NCBI RefSeq assembly: GCF_040689105.1
Contig: NZ_JBFBVU010000002.1
Coordinates: 186,001-250,000, forward strand
Direction: 5' to 3'
Origin: Meridianimarinicoccus marinus
GTDB taxonomy: Bacteria > Pseudomonadota > Alphaproteobacteria > Rhodobacterales > Rhodobacteraceae
DNA length: 64,000 nucleotides
The translations under genes were made by a program, and so were the position numbers. The notes below the pieces were generated by a model. The model had not been told where the DNA came from. It saw only the letters and a program-made list of their open reading frames with translations, and did not search any database. Positions 1-8,481 of the stretch are shown here, piece by piece. Each line of letters starts with the position of its first letter. Position 1 is the stretch's first letter.

Positions 1-2
1 CG

Positions 3-848
3 GTGCCCTGCAACGCGCAGATTGACGGGCGTCATGTCAGCTGGATGGACGCCGGACCGGAAGATGCGCCGCCCGTGGTGCTGTTGCATGGCGGAGGATT
101 GGACCGGGCGTCGCTGTCCTGGCGGCTGCTGATGCCAGAGTTGGCTCGGACCCACCGCGTGATTGCGCCGGACTGGCCGGGACATGGCGACAGCGCCGGT
201 CTGAACCGCCCGTTCGTGATCGCCGATCTCGGGGCATGGCTTCTGGACGTGCTGGATCATCTTGCCGTGCCGAAAGCCGATTTTGTCGGCATCTCGATGG
301 GGGCGGGAGTGGCGCTGTGGCTGGGGCTGCACCATCCCGACCGGGTGCATCGCATCGTGGCCGCCGGGGCTTATGGCCTGCATGACCGTGCGCCGGCGCA
401 TCCGTTGTCATGGCTGGCCACACGCCTTCCGCTTGCGCCGTTGGGCATGCATCTGGTCGGCGGCAACCGCTGGTTGGTACAGCAGGCCGTTTCGACGCTG
501 TTCGCGCGCCCGGACAGGGTGAGTGACGACCTGATCGACGAAATGCTGGAAACGCTGAAAGCTCCACGCGCGGGCGATGCCTTCGCCGATTTCCAGCGCG
601 GCGAGATCGGGCCAGGATCGCTGCACACGGTTCTGACGCCGCAATTGCCGCTGCTGGCCGCCACGGTGCTGTTCCTGCACGGGCGCGAGGACGGTCTGGT
701 GCCGCTGTCGGCGGTCGAGACCGCCGCGCGGGCCTGTCCACAGGGCCGGTTGCAGGTGCTCGACACCGGCCACTGGCCGATGCGCGAAAGCCCCGCGGAA
801 TTCAACCGCCTGACCGCAGACTTCCTGGCGGACCCGACCCCCGCCTAG
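3..848 (+). CDS. alpha/beta-fold hydrolase
   Basis: 281-aa alpha/beta hydrolase of the family that splits ester, lactone or C-C bonds; the substrate cannot be told. The oxyanion segment LLHGGG lies at residues 27-32, the nucleophile elbow GISMG puts the catalytic Ser at 98, the acid is probably Asp230 (HGRED) and the base His257 (DTGHW), so the triad is complete. The GTG at position 3 gives a plausible N-terminus, but the window begins just before it and an upstream start cannot be excluded. The gene converges on trpB and its stop overlaps the trpB stop by 4 bases. Cytoplasmic: no signal peptide is seen. Confidence 0.85.
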   Translation: MPCNAQIDGRHVSWMDAGPEDAPPVVLLHGGGLDRASLSWRLLMPELARTHRVIAPDWPGHGDSAGLNRPFVIADLGAWLLDVLDHLAVPKADFVGISMGAGVALWLGLHHPDRVHRIVAAGAYGLHDRAPAHPLSWLATRLPLAPLGMHLVGGNRWLVQQAVSTLFARPDRVSDDLIDEMLETLKAPRAGDAFADFQRGEIGPGSLHTVLTPQLPLLAATVLFLHGREDGLVPLSAVETAARACPQGRLQVLDTGHWPMRESPAEFNRLTADFLADPTPA

Positions 849-2080
849 CCGCTGGCGGTGTTCATCTCGACGCCAAGCGCCTTGGCGACGGTGAAGATGT
901 CCTTGTCGCCGCGTCCGCACATGTTCATGCAGATGATGTGATCTTCAGGCAGTTCCGGCGCGATCTTCAGCACATGGGCCAGCGCATGGCTGGGCTCCAG
1001 CGCCGGGATGATGCCCTCGGTCTGGCAGCAGACCTGGAAGGCCGCCAGCGCCTCGGTATCGGTGATCGAAACATATTGCGCGCGGCCGATCTCGTGCAGC
1101 CAGGCGTGTTCGGGACCGATGCCGGGATAGTCGAGACCCGCCGAGATCGAATGCCCCTCAAGGATCTGCCCGTCGTCGTCCTGCAACAGGTAGGTGCGGT
1201 TGCCATGCAGCACGCCGGGACGCCCACCGGTCAGCGAGGCGCAATGTTCCATCTTCAGGTTCACACCCTTGCCGCCCGCTTCGACGCCGATGACGTTGAC
1301 TTCCTTGTCGTCAAGAAACGGAAAGAACAGCCCCATGGCGTTCGAACCGCCGCCGATGGCCGCGATCACCGTGTCGGGCAAACGCCCTTCGGCAGCCAGC
1401 ATCTGCTCCTTGGCTTCCTTGCCGATGATCGCCTGGAAGTCGCGCACCATCGCCGGATATGGATGCGGACCGGCCACGGTGCCGATGCAATAGAAGGTGT
1501 CGTTGACGTTGGTCACCCAGTCGCGCAGCGCGTCGTTCATCGCGTCCTTCAGGGTGCCACGACCGCTGGTCACGGGAACCACATCGGCCCCAAGAAGTTT
1601 CATGCGGAAGACGTTGGGCATCTGCCGTTCGACGTCATGCGCGCCCATGTAGACCACGCATTTCAGGCCGAACTTGGCACAGACCGTGGCCGTCGCCACC
1701 CCATGCTGCCCGGCCCCGGTTTCGGCGATGATCCGGGTCTTGCCCATGCGGCGGGCCAGCAGGATCTGGCCCAGCACGTTGTTGATCTTGTGCGCGCCGG
1801 TGTGGTTCAGCTCGTCCCGCTTCAGGTAGATCTTGGCGCCGCCGCAATGCTCGGTCAGGCGCGGGGCAAAATACAGCGGGCTGGGGCGGCCGACATAGTT
1901 GGTCCACAGATCGTTCATCTCGGCCCAGAAGCTGTCGTCGGTCTTGGCGTGTTCGTACCGGGCTTCCAGTTCCAGGATCAGCGGCATCAGGGTTTCCGAC
2001 ACGAAGCGCCCGCCAAAATCGCCGAAACGGCCTTTCTCGTCCGGGCCGGTCATGAAGCTGTTGATCAGATCGTCGGGCAT
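845..2080 (-). CDS. trpB: tryptophan synthase beta chain
   Basis: 411 aa, full length. It makes L-tryptophan from indole and L-serine with pyridoxal phosphate, in an alpha2beta2 complex with TrpA, which is not in this window. The PLP lysine is Lys98 in NHTGAHKIN and the phosphate-binding loop GGGSNAMG is present. The start is ATG with an AGGAG ribosome site. In relatives trpB commonly follows trpF; here a GNAT gene and an opposite-strand DHFR-like gene lie between them, so trpB probably has its own promoter in the 203-bp gap 2081-2283. Confidence 0.97.
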   Translation of the reverse strand: MPDDLINSFMTGPDEKGRFGDFGGRFVSETLMPLILELEARYEHAKTDDSFWAEMNDLWTNYVGRPSPLYFAPRLTEHCGGAKIYLKRDELNHTGAHKINNVLGQILLARRMGKTRIIAETGAGQHGVATATVCAKFGLKCVVYMGAHDVERQMPNVFRMKLLGADVVPVTSGRGTLKDAMNDALRDWVTNVNDTFYCIGTVAGPHPYPAMVRDFQAIIGKEAKEQMLAAEGRLPDTVIAAIGGGSNAMGLFFPFLDDKEVNVIGVEAGGKGVNLKMEHCASLTGGRPGVLHGNRTYLLQDDDGQILEGHSISAGLDYPGIGPEHAWLHEIGRAQYVSITDTEALAAFQVCCQTEGIIPALEPSHALAHVLKIAPELPEDHIICMNMCGRGDKDIFTVAKALGVEMNTASG

Positions 2081-2283
2081 GGGGGCTCCTGCTGGTTACG
2101 CGCCGTACCGGCCGTGCATACGCGCGGCGGGCGGCAATTTCCACCGCGAAAAGTAGCGCGCACGCCCCGATCCTGCTAGGGTGCGGCCAGCAAGAACAGG
2201 AGTGCCCTGCCCGTGATCCTCTGAGCCTTCCGCCCAACCAGCCGCTGACGCGGCGGACAGAAGACAGACCGCAGGAGCTTCCC

Positions 2284-2835
2284 ATGCACCCGATCATCTA
2301 TGACGTGGCCGTTTCGGCCGACGGCTTCATCGCCGACACCCAGGGCCGTGCCCATATGTTCCCCGCAGAGGGCGCCCATGTGGCCGCCTATATGGGGCGT
2401 CTGGCCGGCTATCGCATCGCCCTGATGGGCACGCACACCTACACCTTCGGCTATCAGTTCGGACTGACGCCGGGGGCCAACCCTTATCCGCATATGACCA
2501 GCATCCTTGTCAGCCGGTCGCTGAAGCTGCCCGCCGGGGCCGAGGTCACCCGGTGGCGCGACGGGCTTGAACAGCGCACGCGTGCCTTGAAGGCCGGCGC
2601 CGAGGGGCCGATCTATCTGTGCGGCGGCGGGCATCTGGCCGGGCAGCTTCTGACGGCGGGGCTGATCGATCGGCTGATCGTGAAACGCGCGCCGGTGCTG
2701 ATCGGCGCGGGCATTCCGCTGTTTGCCGGGGTCGCCGCGCCGGTGGCGCTGACCCGGACCGAGGGCACGACCTATGGCAATGGTGTCGCGCTTGAATGCT
2801 TCGACGTCGGGCCGGTCATGCCAGCGCCTTCTTGA
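2284..2835 (+). CDS. dihydrofolate reductase / RibD C-terminal family protein
   Basis: 183-aa protein of the RibD C-terminal/DHFR-like family of NADPH-dependent reductases. It has the family start (YDVAVSADGFIAD, residues 6-18), a central LMGTHTYTFG and the nucleotide-binding CGGGHLAGQLL followed by IDRL. True folate metabolism is not implied; most such stand-alone proteins are uncharacterised. It lies between trpF-GNAT and trpB on the opposite strand, and its 3' end overlaps the convergent GNAT gene by 20 bp. Confidence 0.8.
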   Translation: MHPIIYDVAVSADGFIADTQGRAHMFPAEGAHVAAYMGRLAGYRIALMGTHTYTFGYQFGLTPGANPYPHMTSILVSRSLKLPAGAEVTRWRDGLEQRTRALKAGAEGPIYLCGGGHLAGQLLTAGLIDRLIVKRAPVLIGAGIPLFAGVAAPVALTRTEGTTYGNGVALECFDVGPVMPAPS

Positions 2836-3268
2836 AGCCTTCGTGGCTGGGGGTGTAGCCGAGCCTGCAATAGAAGGCATGGGCGCGCGTGCGGGCCTTG
2901 TTGGTGGTCAGCTGCATCACCCCGCAGCCCGCCGCGCGGGCCCGTGCTTCGGCATCGCGGATCAGGTCCGCGCCCAACCCTTGCCCGCGCAGGTTGGCGG
3001 CGACCCGCACCGCCTCGATCTCGGCGCGGCGGGTGCCGGCGTGCGACAGGCCCGAGATGAAGATCAGCTGATAGGTGGCCACGATCCGGCCCGAAACTTC
3101 GCCGACGATCAACTGGTTGCCGGTCTCGGCCGCCATGGCGTCGAAGGCAGCAAGATAGGGCGTCAGATCCGCCAGATGCTCGCGCCCTTCCCCCAGCAAG
3201 TCGTCGTGCAACAGGGCCACCACCGCCGCCACATCTTCGCGGCGCGCGGGACGACAGCGCAGGGTCAC
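2816..3268 (-). CDS. GNAT family N-acetyltransferase
   Basis: 150 aa with the full GNAT fold: an N-terminal RPARREDVAAVVALL strand-helix, then the acetyl-CoA loop VRVAANLRGQGLGADLI (Q/RxxGxG/A) and the C-terminal FYCRLGY segment. The acceptor substrate is unknown. A longer frame runs upstream, but the start chosen is the GTG at 3268 that overlaps the trpF stop (GTGA); upstream codons lie inside trpF and look non-coding in this frame. It is therefore probably co-transcribed and coupled with trpF. Confidence 0.85.
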   Translation of the reverse strand: MTLRCRPARREDVAAVVALLHDDLLGEGREHLADLTPYLAAFDAMAAETGNQLIVGEVSGRIVATYQLIFISGLSHAGTRRAEIEAVRVAANLRGQGLGADLIRDAEARARAAGCGVMQLTTNKARTRAHAFYCRLGYTPSHEGFKKALA

Positions 3269-3909
3269 GACTGCGCGGCCTGCACGAAGGCGGCGATGCG
3301 GGCGGCGTCCTTCAAGCCGGGCGCGGATTCCACGCCCGAGGAGACATCGACCATCGGCGCGCCGGTCAGGCGGATCGCCTCGGCCACGTTGCCGGCCTCC
3401 AGCCCGCCCGCCAGCATCCACGGCACCGGCCAGCGCCGCCCGGTCAGCAGGCGCCAGTCGAAGGCCAGCCCGTTGCCCCCCGGAAGGGCAGCCCCTTTCG
3501 GCGGCTTGGCATCCACCAGCAGCATGTCGGCCACCCGGCCATAGGTGTCGAGCGCGGCCAGATCCGCGGCCTCGGCCACGCCTACCGCCTTCATCACCGG
3601 CAAACCGCTGCGCGACCGCACGGCGGCCATCCGTTCGGGGGATTCCGATCCGTGCAATTGCAGGATGTCGAGCGGCACCTCGCCCAGAATGGCGTCCAGC
3701 AGCGCATCCTCGGCATTCACCGTCAGCGCCACCTTGGCCACCCCCGGCGGAACCGTCAGGGCCAGCTTGCGCGCGGTGGCGATCTCGACGTGACGGGGGG
3801 ATTTGGGAAAGAACACCAGCCCAACGAAAGAGGCGCCTGCCGAAACAGCCGCCTCCATATCCTGCGCACGGGTCAGCCCGCAGATCTTGACCCGAATGTC
3901 CTTCGGCAT
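3265..3909 (-). CDS. trpF: phosphoribosylanthranilate isomerase
   Basis: 214 aa, normal length. It catalyses the Amadori rearrangement of N-(5-phosphoribosyl)anthranilate to CdRP in tryptophan synthesis. The general base Cys10 (KICGLT) and general acid Asp133 (LVDAKPP) are present, as is the phosphate-binding GGLEAGNV. It lies 4 bp after the LapA-like gene and overlaps the GNAT start, so ihfB - lapA-like - trpF - GNAT reads as one operon. Confidence 0.97.
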   Translation of the reverse strand: MPKDIRVKICGLTRAQDMEAAVSAGASFVGLVFFPKSPRHVEIATARKLALTVPPGVAKVALTVNAEDALLDAILGEVPLDILQLHGSESPERMAAVRSRSGLPVMKAVGVAEAADLAALDTYGRVADMLLVDAKPPKGAALPGGNGLAFDWRLLTGRRWPVPWMLAGGLEAGNVAEAIRLTGAPMVDVSSGVESAPGLKDAARIAAFVQAAQS

Positions 3910-3913
3910 GGGA

Positions 3914-4270
3914 TCAGGCGGCCCTGTTGTCGTCCAGCAGTGCCAGGATGTCGTCCTTGCCTTCGTTGCGGTCGGCCTTCATCTTCTCGACTTCCTTGGC
4001 GAGAACGGCCTTTTCGCGGCGCTGATGCACGGCTTCCGAACGATGCTTGGATTCGCGGATCCACTCCCAGATGAAGCCCAACAGCAGCCCGACACCGATG
4101 GAGCCGAGCACGACAACATACAGCGGCAGCGACACCGCGTAGTTGAACTTCAGGAAGGGCACCAGGTCGTCGGGCAGCAGTGTCAGGATCACCGATTGAC
4201 GGTTGGCAAAGCCGATGGTGATCAGCAGCACCGCCACGATGGCCAGGAACAGATACTTGATGGTCCGCAT
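3914..4270 (-). CDS. LapA-domain (DUF1049) inner-membrane protein
   Basis: 118 aa with two membrane helices (about 4-23 and 45-68), the conserved FANRQSVILTLLP between them and a basic, charged C-terminal coiled-coil tail (WIRESKHRSEAVHQRREK and on). This is the architecture of LapA/DUF1049 proteins, which in E. coli work with LapB in LPS assembly. The role in this clade is inferred only. Between ihfB (10 bp) and trpF (4 bp), in the usual alphaproteobacterial order. Confidence 0.85.
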   Translation of the reverse strand: MRTIKYLFLAIVAVLLITIGFANRQSVILTLLPDDLVPFLKFNYAVSLPLYVVVLGSIGVGLLLGFIWEWIRESKHRSEAVHQRREKAVLAKEVEKMKADRNEGKDDILALLDDNRAA

Positions 4271-4280
4271 GGGATCTCCG

Positions 4281-4562
4281 TTATTTCCCGTTCAGCCGGT
4301 CGCGCAGCAGTTTTCCGGTCTTGAAGAACGGCACGTGTTTTTCCTCCACCTCGACCGATTCACCGGTGCGGGGGTTGCGGCCCACTCTCGCGTCTCGCTT
4401 CTTGACGGAAAAGGCCCCAAATCCGCGCAGTTCAACACGGTCGCCGCGCGCCATCGCCTCGATGATCTCTTCGAAGATGGTATTCACGATGCGTTCGACG
4501 TCGCGCTGGTACAGATGCGGATTCTCATCCGCGAGTTTCTGAATCAGTTCCGAGCGGATCAT
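4281..4562 (-). CDS. ihfB: integration host factor subunit beta
   Basis: 93-aa HU/IHF-family DNA-bending protein. It pairs with IHF-alpha to bend DNA at specific sites in transcription, replication and recombination. The beta-ribbon arm signature GRNPRTGESVEV is present with the IHF Pro that intercalates DNA, then KHVPFFKTGKLLRDRLN. The start MIRSELIQKLA is standard for IHF-beta. It follows rpsA, as in many proteobacteria, but a terminator (4764-4794) separates them, so it has its own promoter in the 257-bp gap. Confidence 0.97.
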   Translation of the reverse strand: MIRSELIQKLADENPHLYQRDVERIVNTIFEEIIEAMARGDRVELRGFGAFSVKKRDARVGRNPRTGESVEVEEKHVPFFKTGKLLRDRLNGK

Positions 4563-4763
4563 GGTGCGTCCCCTGTTGGCTATCCCTCTTTTTTCTCAGA
4601 GGCTTGCGGGCACTCTACAAGGCCAGCCCCCGGTTTGAGAAGCGGTTTTCCCACTTTGTGGGGTGATTCTGGGCCGCCTTTCCGGACCTTGCCACGGGAT
4701 TCCGGCAGATTCCCTGCCGTGGCGCACAGCCCACGCCGCCGATCCGACGGCATGCGGCGAATC

Positions 4764-4794
4764 GAAAAGGCGCGCCCGGTTGCCCGGACGCGCC
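4764..4794 (-). terminator. Rho-independent terminator of rpsA
   Basis: Read on the minus strand: an 11-bp stem GGCGCGTCCGG / CCGGGCGCGCC (one T-G pair) with a 4-base loop, followed by TTTT. It lies 25 bp past the rpsA stop. It should end or attenuate rpsA transcription before ihfB. I see no gene in 4563-4763. Confidence 0.8.
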
Positions 4795-4819
4795 CCAAAA
4801 TCGTCAGTCCCTGATGGGA

Positions 4820-6499
4820 TTATTCGTCGCCCTTCAGCGCCGCACCAAGGATATCGCCCAGCGATGCACCCGAGTCCGAGGAGCCATACTGCTGCACGGC
4901 CTCTTTCTCTTCGGCGATCTCGCGCGCCTTGATCGACAGACCCAGACGGCGGGTCTTGGGATCGACGTTGGTGACGCGGACGTCGACCTTGTCGCCGACC
5001 TGGAAGCGCTCGGGGCGCTGCTCGGCCCGGTCACGCGACAGATCCGAACGACGGATGAACGACTTGGTGCCTTCGTAGGACACTTCGACGCCACCATCTT
5101 CGATCGCGGTCACTTCGACGGTGATGATCGAGCCGCGCTTGACGCCGGCCACGGCCTCGGCAAACGGATCGCCGCCCAGAGCCTTGATCGAGAGCGAGAT
5201 ACGCTCCTTGTCGGTGTCGATCTCGGTGACAACGGCCTGCACCACATCGCCCTTGCGATAGTTGCCGATCACGTCCTCGCCACGACCTTCCCAGGTCAGA
5301 TCCGAGAGGTGCACCATGCCGTCGATGTCGTCGTCGAGACCAATGAACAGACCGAATTCGGTGATGTTCTTGACTTCGCCTTCGACTTCGCTGTTGACCG
5401 GGTACTTCTCTTCGAACAGCTCCCACGGGTTGCGCATGGTCTGTTTGAGACCCAGCGAAACGCGGCGCTTGGCCGGATCGATTTCCAGAACCATGACCTC
5501 AACCTCTTGCGAGGTGGACACGATCTTGCCCGGATGGACGTTCTTCTTGGTCCAGGACATTTCGGAAACGTGCACCAGACCTTCGACGCCCGGCTCCAGC
5601 TCCACGAACGCACCGTAGTCGGTGATGTTGGTGACGCGGCCCTTGTGGACGGTTTCCAGCGGGTACTTGGCCTGAACCGATTCCCACGGATCTTCCTGCA
5701 GCTGCTTCATGCCGAGGCTGATACGGTGGGTTTCCTTGTTGATCTTGATGACCTGAACCTTGACGGTTTCGCCGATCGACAGGATCTCGGAAGGATGGTT
5801 CACACGGCGCCATGCCATGTCGGTGACGTGCAGCAGGCCGTCGACACCGCCCAGGTCCACGAAGGCCCCGTATTCGGTGATGTTCTTGACCACGCCGTCG
5901 ACCGCATCGCCTTCGTTCAGCTTGCCGATGACCTCGGCGCGCTGTTCGGCACGGCTTTCTTCCAGGATGGCACGGCGCGACACAACGATGTTGCCACGGC
6001 GGCGGTCCATCTTCAGGATCTGGAACGGCTGCTTCAGACCCATCAGCGGGCCGGCGTCACGCACCGGGCGGACGTCAACCTGCGAACCGGGCAGGAAGGC
6101 CACGGCGCCGCCAAGATCGACGGTGAAGCCACCCTTGACGCGGCCGAAGATCGCGCCTTCGACGCGGTTCTCATCGGCATAGGCCTTCTCAAGACGATCC
6201 CAGGCGGCTTCACGGCGCGCCATTTCGCGCGAGAGCACGGCTTCGCCACGGGCGTTCTCGACCTGGCGCAGGTAGACTTCCACCTCGTCGCCGACTTCGA
6301 TTTCCGGAGCTTCGCCAGGGTTTGCGAATTCTTTCAGCTCGACACGGCCTTCCATCTTGTAGCCGACGTCGATGATGGCCTGACCCGCTTCAATTGCGAT
6401 GACACGACCTTTGACAACCGACCCTTCCTGGGGGGTGTCGATTTCGAAGCTTTCGTTCAGGAGGGCTTCGAATTCCTCCATCGATGTGTTCTGAGCCAT
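4820..6499 (-). CDS. rpsA: 30S ribosomal protein S1
   Basis: 559 aa with six tandem S1 (OB-fold) RNA-binding repeats, as in full-length proteobacterial S1. Four copies carry clear ITDYGAFVEL/ITEYGAFVDL-type cores, for example VKNITEYGAFVDLGGVDG and VTNITDYGAFVEL. S1 brings mRNA to the 30S subunit. The N-terminus MAQNTSMEEFEALLNESFE is the standard start. A sigma-70-like promoter and a leader of about 160 nt precede it (6500-6663); in E. coli such a leader serves S1 autoregulation, which is only an analogy here. Confidence 0.98.
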   Translation of the reverse strand: MAQNTSMEEFEALLNESFEIDTPQEGSVVKGRVIAIEAGQAIIDVGYKMEGRVELKEFANPGEAPEIEVGDEVEVYLRQVENARGEAVLSREMARREAAWDRLEKAYADENRVEGAIFGRVKGGFTVDLGGAVAFLPGSQVDVRPVRDAGPLMGLKQPFQILKMDRRRGNIVVSRRAILEESRAEQRAEVIGKLNEGDAVDGVVKNITEYGAFVDLGGVDGLLHVTDMAWRRVNHPSEILSIGETVKVQVIKINKETHRISLGMKQLQEDPWESVQAKYPLETVHKGRVTNITDYGAFVELEPGVEGLVHVSEMSWTKKNVHPGKIVSTSQEVEVMVLEIDPAKRRVSLGLKQTMRNPWELFEEKYPVNSEVEGEVKNITEFGLFIGLDDDIDGMVHLSDLTWEGRGEDVIGNYRKGDVVQAVVTEIDTDKERISLSIKALGGDPFAEAVAGVKRGSIITVEVTAIEDGGVEVSYEGTKSFIRRSDLSRDRAEQRPERFQVGDKVDVRVTNVDPKTRRLGLSIKAREIAEEKEAVQQYGSSDSGASLGDILGAALKGDE

Positions 6500-6669
6500 A
6501 CGGTCTCTGAGATCCTATTCTATCTTCGTTTCTGGCCGAGCGGTTGTCTCCGCCGGTCTTTGGGGTTGGTCTTCCACCGCACCGCAGTCCAGAACGAACA
6601 AGGGCCGGAGGTTTCCCCGACCCTGCTCAGATCATGGTCTGCGACTCTTGCGGCCTGCTTGACAGCGCC

Positions 6670-6698
6670 CATTTAGGCGTCTTGGCCAAACTATGCAA
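6670..6698 (-). promoter_or_regulatory. putative rpsA promoter
   Basis: On the minus strand TTGCAT (6698-6693), 17 bp, TAAATG (6675-6670) fits a sigma-70 promoter. It implies a start near 6663 and a 5' leader of about 160 nt in front of rpsA. The only other sequence in 6500-6722 is this leader. Confidence 0.55.
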
Positions 6699-6722
6699 GC
6701 TTTCTGAATGTGTCGGATGCCC

Positions 6723-6944
6723 TCAGCCCAGCAGCGGATCCTCGAACCCGGTCTCCATGGCAACGCCGTTGGTGCCCCAGACCGCGTCGATGTCGACGGG
6801 GTCTGCTACGGGGGCCGTCCGCGCGACGCCATTGGTGCCCCAGACCGCGGTTACATCGATTTGGCTTTCCCCGGCAATATCGGGGATTTTCGCAAGGTCG
6901 TCTTCAATGGAGCCAAACGCGCGGAAAATGAATGTATCGGCCAT
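6723..6944 (-). CDS. 73-aa acidic microprotein with tandem AVWGTNGVA repeat
   Basis: Unrecognised small protein. Start: ATG at 6944 with an AGAGGGA ribosome site 5 bp upstream; a TTG 18 bp earlier lies before that site. The first 28 residues (MADTFIFRAFGSIEDDLAKI...) look amphipathic and acidic. Then AVWGTNGVA occurs at 33-41 and again at 54-62, a period of 21 residues. The copies are preceded by IDVT and VDID and the protein ends ETGFEDPLLG. At DNA level the two cores (6762-6785 and 6825-6848) match at 23 of 24 bases, the difference being synonymous (AAT/AAC). No signal peptide, Cys or membrane helix. It sits between cmk and rpsA on the same strand. Confidence 0.7.
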   Translation of the reverse strand: MADTFIFRAFGSIEDDLAKIPDIAGESQIDVTAVWGTNGVARTAPVADPVDIDAVWGTNGVAMETGFEDPLLG

Positions 6945-7026
6945 TACGGTCCCTCTCTTCAACTGACTTGGGAATAGTTAACACCCCCTCGCTTTATGGA
7001 TGAAGTCAGGCAACCCCAACCCGGGG

Positions 7027-7641
7027 TCAGGACATCCCGACCTCCACCGCCGCCACGGCCTGGGCCACAGCCTCGTCGATGCTCAGGTGCGAGGTGTCCA
7101 GCACCAACGCGTCACCCGCAGGTTTCAGCGGCGCCGTGGCGCGGGCGCTGTCGCGGGCATCGCGGTCGCGCAGGTCCTGCAAGACCTGCGCCAGCGTCAG
7201 ATCGGGATCGGAAGGGGACAATTCGGCAAACCGGCGCTGCGCCCGCGTTTCGTCCGAGGCGGTGACATAGAGCTTCACCTCTGCCGCCGGGCAGATCACC
7301 GTGCCGATGTCGCGCCCGTCCAGAACCGCGCCGCCGGGCCGCCGGGCAAAACCCTGCTGAAAGGCCACCAGTGCCGCGCGCACCTCGGGGATCGCCGCCA
7401 CCTTGCTGGCCGCCGTCCCCGCCGCGCCCGAGCGCAGATCATCCCGTTGCAAATCCTGAGGAGACAGGCTTTCTGACGCCGCCACCGGCGTCATGCCTTC
7501 GGCCACCTTCGCCCCGGTCGCCCGGTACAACAGGCCGGTGTCCAGATAGGCAAAGCCGAAATGCGCCGCCACCGCGCGCGCAATGGTGCCCTTGCCCGAG
7601 GCCGCCGGCCCGTCGATGGCCACGGTAAATGCTTTCTCCAT
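7027..7641 (-). CDS. cmk: cytidylate kinase
   Basis: 204 aa. It phosphorylates CMP and dCMP with ATP. The P-loop GPAASGKGT is at residues 11-19, and the family motifs YLDTGLLYRA, DGRDIGTVICP and the LID segment ASDETRAQRRFAEL follow. The start is ATG 7641 with an AGGGAG ribosome site; the longer frame to 7692 adds a low-complexity N-terminus before that site. cmk upstream of rpsA is the usual proteobacterial order, here with a microprotein gene between. Confidence 0.96.
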   Translation of the reverse strand: MEKAFTVAIDGPAASGKGTIARAVAAHFGFAYLDTGLLYRATGAKVAEGMTPVAASESLSPQDLQRDDLRSGAAGTAASKVAAIPEVRAALVAFQQGFARRPGGAVLDGRDIGTVICPAAEVKLYVTASDETRAQRRFAELSPSDPDLTLAQVLQDLRDRDARDSARATAPLKPAGDALVLDTSHLSIDEAVAQAVAAVEVGMS

Positions 7642-7704
7642 GCGCCTCTCCCTGTGCTGCGCCTTTTCTTCCCGCGTTCCGCCGCCGGCCACAAGCCCCG
7701 CCGG

Positions 7705-8382
7705 TCACACCGCCACGGGCGCGATCAGGTCTTCGCCGCGCGCCCGGTTGGAATTCACCGCCGTGCCGACGCGATGGTAGGTCAGGACATCATCCGGGGC
7801 CGGGCGCATCAGGGGGGCGGCGCCGCGGCCGGCCTCGCCCAGCCACAGGCCCCAATCCTCGGGGGCCAGCACCACCGGCATCCGGTGATGAATGGCCGAC
7901 AGCCGGTCATTGGCGGCACAGGTGACAATGGCGCAGGTGGCCAGGCGCGACCCGCCTTCTTTCGGCTCCCAGTCCTGCCAGACCCCGGCGAAGACCACCG
8001 GGGCGGCATCGGCGCGATGGATGTACCACGGCAGCCGCGCGCCGTCGGCATCCTTGGTCCATTCGTAGAAACCGGTGGCCGGGATCAGGCAACGGCGCTG
8101 TCGGCAGGCATCGCGGAAGGCGGGTTTCTCGGCGATGGTCTCGGCGCGGGCATTGATCAGCAGCGGCCCGTCGCCGGGGGTCTTGTACCAGCGCGGCACG
8201 AAGCCCCAGCGCAGCGCCGCCAGACGCCGCCCGCCCGTGTCGCCCCCGCCCAGAACCGCGACGACATCATTGGTCGGGCAGATGTTGTAATTCGGCCCCT
8301 GCGGTAGATCGTTGCCGGGCGCGGCTGCGAACAGCTGCGCCATGGCTTCGACCGGCAGGGTCAGGGCAAAACGTCCACACAT
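7705..8382 (-). CDS. SOS response-associated peptidase (SRAP/HMCES family)
   Basis: 225 aa. SRAP proteins (E. coli YedK, human HMCES) attach covalently to abasic sites in single-stranded DNA through Cys2 once the initiator Met is removed. The sequence starts MCGRFAL, has the conserved YNICPTND, the WGFVPRWYK, NARAET, FYEW and HHRMPVVL motifs, so all active-site elements are present. It is transcribed toward cmk, 63 bp away. Confidence 0.93.
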   Translation of the reverse strand: MCGRFALTLPVEAMAQLFAAAPGNDLPQGPNYNICPTNDVVAVLGGGDTGGRRLAALRWGFVPRWYKTPGDGPLLINARAETIAEKPAFRDACRQRRCLIPATGFYEWTKDADGARLPWYIHRADAAPVVFAGVWQDWEPKEGGSRLATCAIVTCAANDRLSAIHHRMPVVLAPEDWGLWLGEAGRGAAPLMRPAPDDVLTYHRVGTAVNSNRARGEDLIAPVAV

Positions 8383-8481
8383 GGGCGCAGCCTAGCCGTG
8401 CCGTGACGGGCTGACCAGTTCTTGACTTTGCCCGCCCCAGCGGGCCGTCTGGGACGAAACAGCCCCCATACGGAGACCCAG

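Noticed and set aside
6723..6944. Tandem repeat as a CRISPR-like or IS remnant
   Set aside because: Only two copies, in frame with a protein and with a synonymous difference; no inverted ends or cas genes.
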